From positions 1 through 20,892 of IMG/VR virus record IMGVR_UViG_3300038305_000186: a stretch of DNA of 20,892 nucleotides; one strand, given 5' to 3'. Under the pieces are notes generated by a model. The model worked only from the letters and a program-made list of their open reading frames with translations, ran no database searches and was not told the origin of the DNA. Below are positions 18,431 to 20,892 of this stretch, one piece after another; positions within the stretch are counted from its first letter, which is position 1; every line of letters begins with the position of its first letter. The stretch comes from a virus. The translations under genes were made by a program, and so were the position numbers.

Positions 18431-20287
18431 ATGCGCTTATGTTACGACATTGAATGTGATGGGCTTGACCCTTCAACTGTCTGGTGTCTCGTTGCTATTG
18501 ACGTTGATAACGGTACTGAGTATTGTTTTAGCGATCATGACGGGGAATTAGATAGCATGTATGCTGGCATTGAATTGCTTAAGAAAGCTAGCAGCATTAT
18601 CGGACATAATATTATTGGTTTTGATAATGTAGTAATGAAGAAGCTTTATAATTGGTCACCGACTAACGAACAAAAGCTGTACGATACCTGGACTATGAGT
18701 CAGACTAACAATTACTTCCGAGGACATAAGCATGGCTTAGCTGCTTGGGGTAAGAAGTTAGAAGACAATAAGATTGTATTCGATGATTGGGAGCGATACT
18801 CAAAACGGATGCTAGAATATTGCATTCAGGATGTTAGACTTAACGTTAAAGTATGGAAGATATTAATGAAAGAGGTAGGGCAAGTAGCCGCTACTGCTTC
18901 TCAATATCCTAAATACCTCAGGGCAGAGCATGATGCAGCAGAATTCGAAGCAGCTACTCGTGTAAGCGGTTGGCGATTTGATTATGAAGGAGCGATATCT
19001 CTTGTTGAAGAACTTCAAACAGAAATGGGGGCCATTGAAAAACAAGTTGAACCAAAACTGGGTTTTCATAAAGAGTTTATCGATAAAGCCCCAAAGACTC
19101 CTAAGTATAAGAAGAACGGTGAGTATACAGCTACAACGGTTCGTATGCTTAGCGAGTACTTTGATAGGAATATTACTTCTTCTGACGCTCTTCTTTCTGT
19201 TCCTCCTATTAAATCTAATATGGAATTTCAGCGAGTACGTGAAGTTAAAACTAAACTCGGTAATCTCGAACAAGTAAAGGAGTATCTCTATGGATTGGGA
19301 TGGGAACCCGACGACTGGAATGTCAAACGACTTCCTTCCGGTGATTTTCAACGAACAGGCCCTAAGCTCACTAGTAGTTCACTGGAAAAGCTTGGAGATA
19401 TCGGTAGAGGTATCGACGAGTGGACTACTCTTCGATCACGCCTTAGCATTACACAAGGATGGATTAGAGATTCTAAACCTGATGACGCAGGTGTTAGGAG
19501 ACTCCACGGACGCGCTTGGAACATTGGAACACCTACATTCCGATGGCGGCATGAGGTTATCGCAAACCTTCCTGGAGCGGGTGAGCAATGGGGAAGACGT
19601 ATGCGTGCATTGTTTCTTCCAGAGCAAGATCATGTAGTAGTGGGTGCTGACTCTGCTGGTAATCAGTTTAGAGTGTTAGCTCACTTTATTGGTAATGAGG
19701 ATTTCACAAATGAAGTACTTAACGGAGACGTTCACCAGAAAAATGCTGACATTCTGGGATGCAGTCGTTCAGCGGCTAAGAGGTGGATCTACGCTTACCT
19801 ATTTGGAGCAGGCGCAGGTAAGCTTGGTCTATACCTTACTGGTAAAATGGACCCCAACGTCGGACAAAGGTCGAAAGATCAATACGCAGCTGCTATCCCT
19901 GGTCTCGCTGATCTTAAGCGAAGCCTCGAAAACCAATGGCAAAACTCTAAGAACGCTACTGGAAATGGATTTATCAAAGGACTCGGAGGTCAACGAGTTT
20001 ATGTTAAAGAGAACTACCAGACTCTCAACTACCTACTCCAATCCGCTGAAGCGGCTACAATGAAGATTGCTATCGGTTATATTAAGAAGCGTATTGCTGA
20101 AGAAGGAATTGAATGTGAACCTCGTTTAATGTATCACGATGAATTCCAATACTCTTGTAAGGCAGACCATGCTGATAAGCTAGGTGAGATCTTAGTAGAA
20201 GGCTTAACCGAAGCACCGAAGATTCTTGGTGTAAATATTATGTCGGGTGATTATGAAGTCGGCAATAACTTAGCGGAGACTCATTGA
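18431..20287 (+). CDS. polA: Family A DNA polymerase with 3'-5' exonuclease
   Basis: This 618-residue T7-like replicative polymerase has both domains. The exonuclease has YDIECDG (Asp6, Glu8), IIGHNIIGFDN (56-66) and YCIQDV (130-135, Asp134). The polymerase has motif A GADSAGNQFRVLAHF (405-419) with Asp407, motif B RSAAKRWIYAYLFGAG (446-461) with Arg446, Lys450 and Tyr454, and motif C YHDEFQ (568-573) with Asp570. Tyr454 matches T7 Tyr526 / E. coli position 762, the site that sets dideoxynucleotide discrimination. Unusually, the motif A glutamate used as steric gate (T7 Glu480) aligns with Gln412, and the second motif B tyrosine is Phe458. It is shorter than T7 gp5, so a thioredoxin-binding insert is probably absent. 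The next gene overlaps its stop codon by one base. Confidence 0.95.
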   Translation: MRLCYDIECDGLDPSTVWCLVAIDVDNGTEYCFSDHDGELDSMYAGIELLKKASSIIGHNIIGFDNVVMKKLYNWSPTNEQKLYDTWTMSQTNNYFRGHKHGLAAWGKKLEDNKIVFDDWERYSKRMLEYCIQDVRLNVKVWKILMKEVGQVAATASQYPKYLRAEHDAAEFEAATRVSGWRFDYEGAISLVEELQTEMGAIEKQVEPKLGFHKEFIDKAPKTPKYKKNGEYTATTVRMLSEYFDRNITSSDALLSVPPIKSNMEFQRVREVKTKLGNLEQVKEYLYGLGWEPDDWNVKRLPSGDFQRTGPKLTSSSLEKLGDIGRGIDEWTTLRSRLSITQGWIRDSKPDDAGVRRLHGRAWNIGTPTFRWRHEVIANLPGAGEQWGRRMRALFLPEQDHVVVGADSAGNQFRVLAHFIGNEDFTNEVLNGDVHQKNADILGCSRSAAKRWIYAYLFGAGAGKLGLYLTGKMDPNVGQRSKDQYAAAIPGLADLKRSLENQWQNSKNATGNGFIKGLGGQRVYVKENYQTLNYLLQSAEAATMKIAIGYIKKRIAEEGIECEPRLMYHDEFQYSCKADHADKLGEILVEGLTEAPKILGVNIMSGDYEVGNNLAETH

Positions 20288-20478
20288 TGCGAGAGCTTAC
20301 ACATTATATTAATCGTCTCTTCGAAACTGAAGAAGCGGGTAAAGAATGGGCTGAACGAAAAGCCCAATTACCTGCTATGCGCGGCTACGAAGTGCAGATG
20401 GGTTGGCGTAAGATTAAATACTCACCTGAAGAACCTGAAAAGTTTTCCGTATCTTTTACTAAGGAAGGAACAGTATGA
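20287..20478 (+). CDS. Small protein between PolA and exonuclease
   Basis: From the ATG at 20287 (TGATG overlap with the PolA stop codon) this is a 63-residue protein. A TTG one codon earlier is not needed. It opens with a helix (RELTHYINRLFETEEAGKEWAERKAQL) and ends with strands (YEVQMGWRKIKYS, then EKFSVSFTKEGTV). No family was recognised. It overlaps the exonuclease gene by four bases (ATGA), so it is in one translation-coupled set with PolA and the exonuclease. A role as a replication accessory is possible from position alone. Confidence 0.7.
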   Translation: MRELTHYINRLFETEEAGKEWAERKAQLPAMRGYEVQMGWRKIKYSPEEPEKFSVSFTKEGTV

Positions 20479-20892
20479 CTCATTTAATAATTGACGCCGA
20501 CAGTATGATTTATAAATCGTGCTTCAACGTAACAACTGTTGATGAGGCTTTCACTAAGTTTAATTCGAAGCTTAACTACCTCAAAGACGACTTGTGGACT
20601 GACGATATGGCTATCTACCTTAAAGGTGTAGAGAACTTTCGTGCAGTAGATTTTCCTTTGTACAAAGCTAATCGACCTAAGGCTGACCCTGCTTCTATCG
20701 TACCAGAGCTATATGCTTTGTTAGAGGAAGAAGAGATTGGGATTCAATCAGATGGTTGTGAGGCCGACGACTTAGTACGTACTGCTGGTCATGAATGCAC
20801 TATGAATGAAGACCCGTTTGTAATTGTTGGGATTGATAAGGATTTATTCTGTGACCCCTTCACTTATTACAATCCAGATAAGTCTGAACAGT
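20475..20892 (+). CDS. 5'-3' exonuclease (FEN/PIN-like), C-terminus beyond window
   Basis: The first 139 codons are present. The fold motifs of T7 gp6-like/FEN exonucleases are visible: HLIIDADSMIY at 3-13 with Asp7 and Asp9, YKANRP at 63-68 with Lys64 and Arg67, CEADDLVRT at 95-103 with Glu96, Asp98 and Asp99, and VIVGIDKDLF at 116-125 with Asp121 and Asp123. These acids bind the two metal ions. The enzyme would remove RNA primers and resect 5' ends during replication and recombination. It follows PolA in a coupled arrangement, as is common in phage replication modules. The right part is cut off by the window edge. Confidence 0.9.
   Translation, partial: MTHLIIDADSMIYKSCFNVTTVDEAFTKFNSKLNYLKDDLWTDDMAIYLKGVENFRAVDFPLYKANRPKADPASIVPELYALLEEEEIGIQSDGCEADDLVRTAGHECTMNEDPFVIVGIDKDLFCDPFTYYNPDKSEQ

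Overview
This window looks like part of a tailed-phage genome, probably a marine podovirus or small siphovirus of a Gram-negative host. Genes are tightly packed with one-base to 17-base overlaps, and there is a large terminase subunit, tail fibres, a holin with two different lysins, a T7-like family A DNA polymerase, a 5'-3' exonuclease and a B12-dependent ribonucleotide reductase. A class II reductase beside glutaredoxin recalls the cobavirus/Zobellviridae type of marine podovirus. That placement is a guess from memory and was not tested. No integrase, tRNA gene, rRNA, insertion sequence or CRISPR array was seen.

Layout: the window has two divergent blocks that meet at about 9686-9946. The leftward block (9685 down to 1) reads, in transcription order: a small membrane/coiled-coil protein, an unknown protein, TerL, a TerS-like protein, glutaredoxin, class II ribonucleotide reductase, a LysM protein, an M15 peptidase endolysin, a GTA-type holin, a 48-residue membrane peptide, a structured untranslated stretch, a small basic protein, a tail fibre, a tail-assembly chaperone, and a second tail fibre cut by the window edge. 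The rightward block (9947 to 20892) holds many small unknown proteins, two paralogous single-stranded-DNA-binding proteins, a DUF1289-like protein, an HExxH metallopeptidase, a SleB-type hydrolase, a DUF3310 protein, a HAD-type nucleotidase, a zinc-ribbon protein, PolA, and the start of a FEN-like exonuclease.

The most striking content is RNA. Three complete type II hammerhead ribozymes lie in tandem at 10545-10596, 11043-11095 and 11586-11640. Each starts at, or within one base of, the stop codon of one gene and lies just ahead of the ribosome-binding site of the next. All core bases are present, and the stems differ by compensating changes. They should cut the early transcript into single-gene units, one of which encodes an SSB.

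A second unexpected element is a 19-base motif, G[TC]A[TA][AG]AG[TG]CCCTATAAGAA. It is found four times (9725-9743 on minus; 12165, 13763 and 16427 on plus), always on the sense strand and always ahead of genes. It is a good candidate for a phage promoter. Other unexplained structure includes a GC-rich palindrome-filled gap (12184-12420), a multi-helix leader on the minus strand (2911-3015), twin hairpin repeats (13791-13860), a UUCG hairpin after the second SSB gene, and a patch of near-identical repeats shared by two neighbouring genes (14403-14743).
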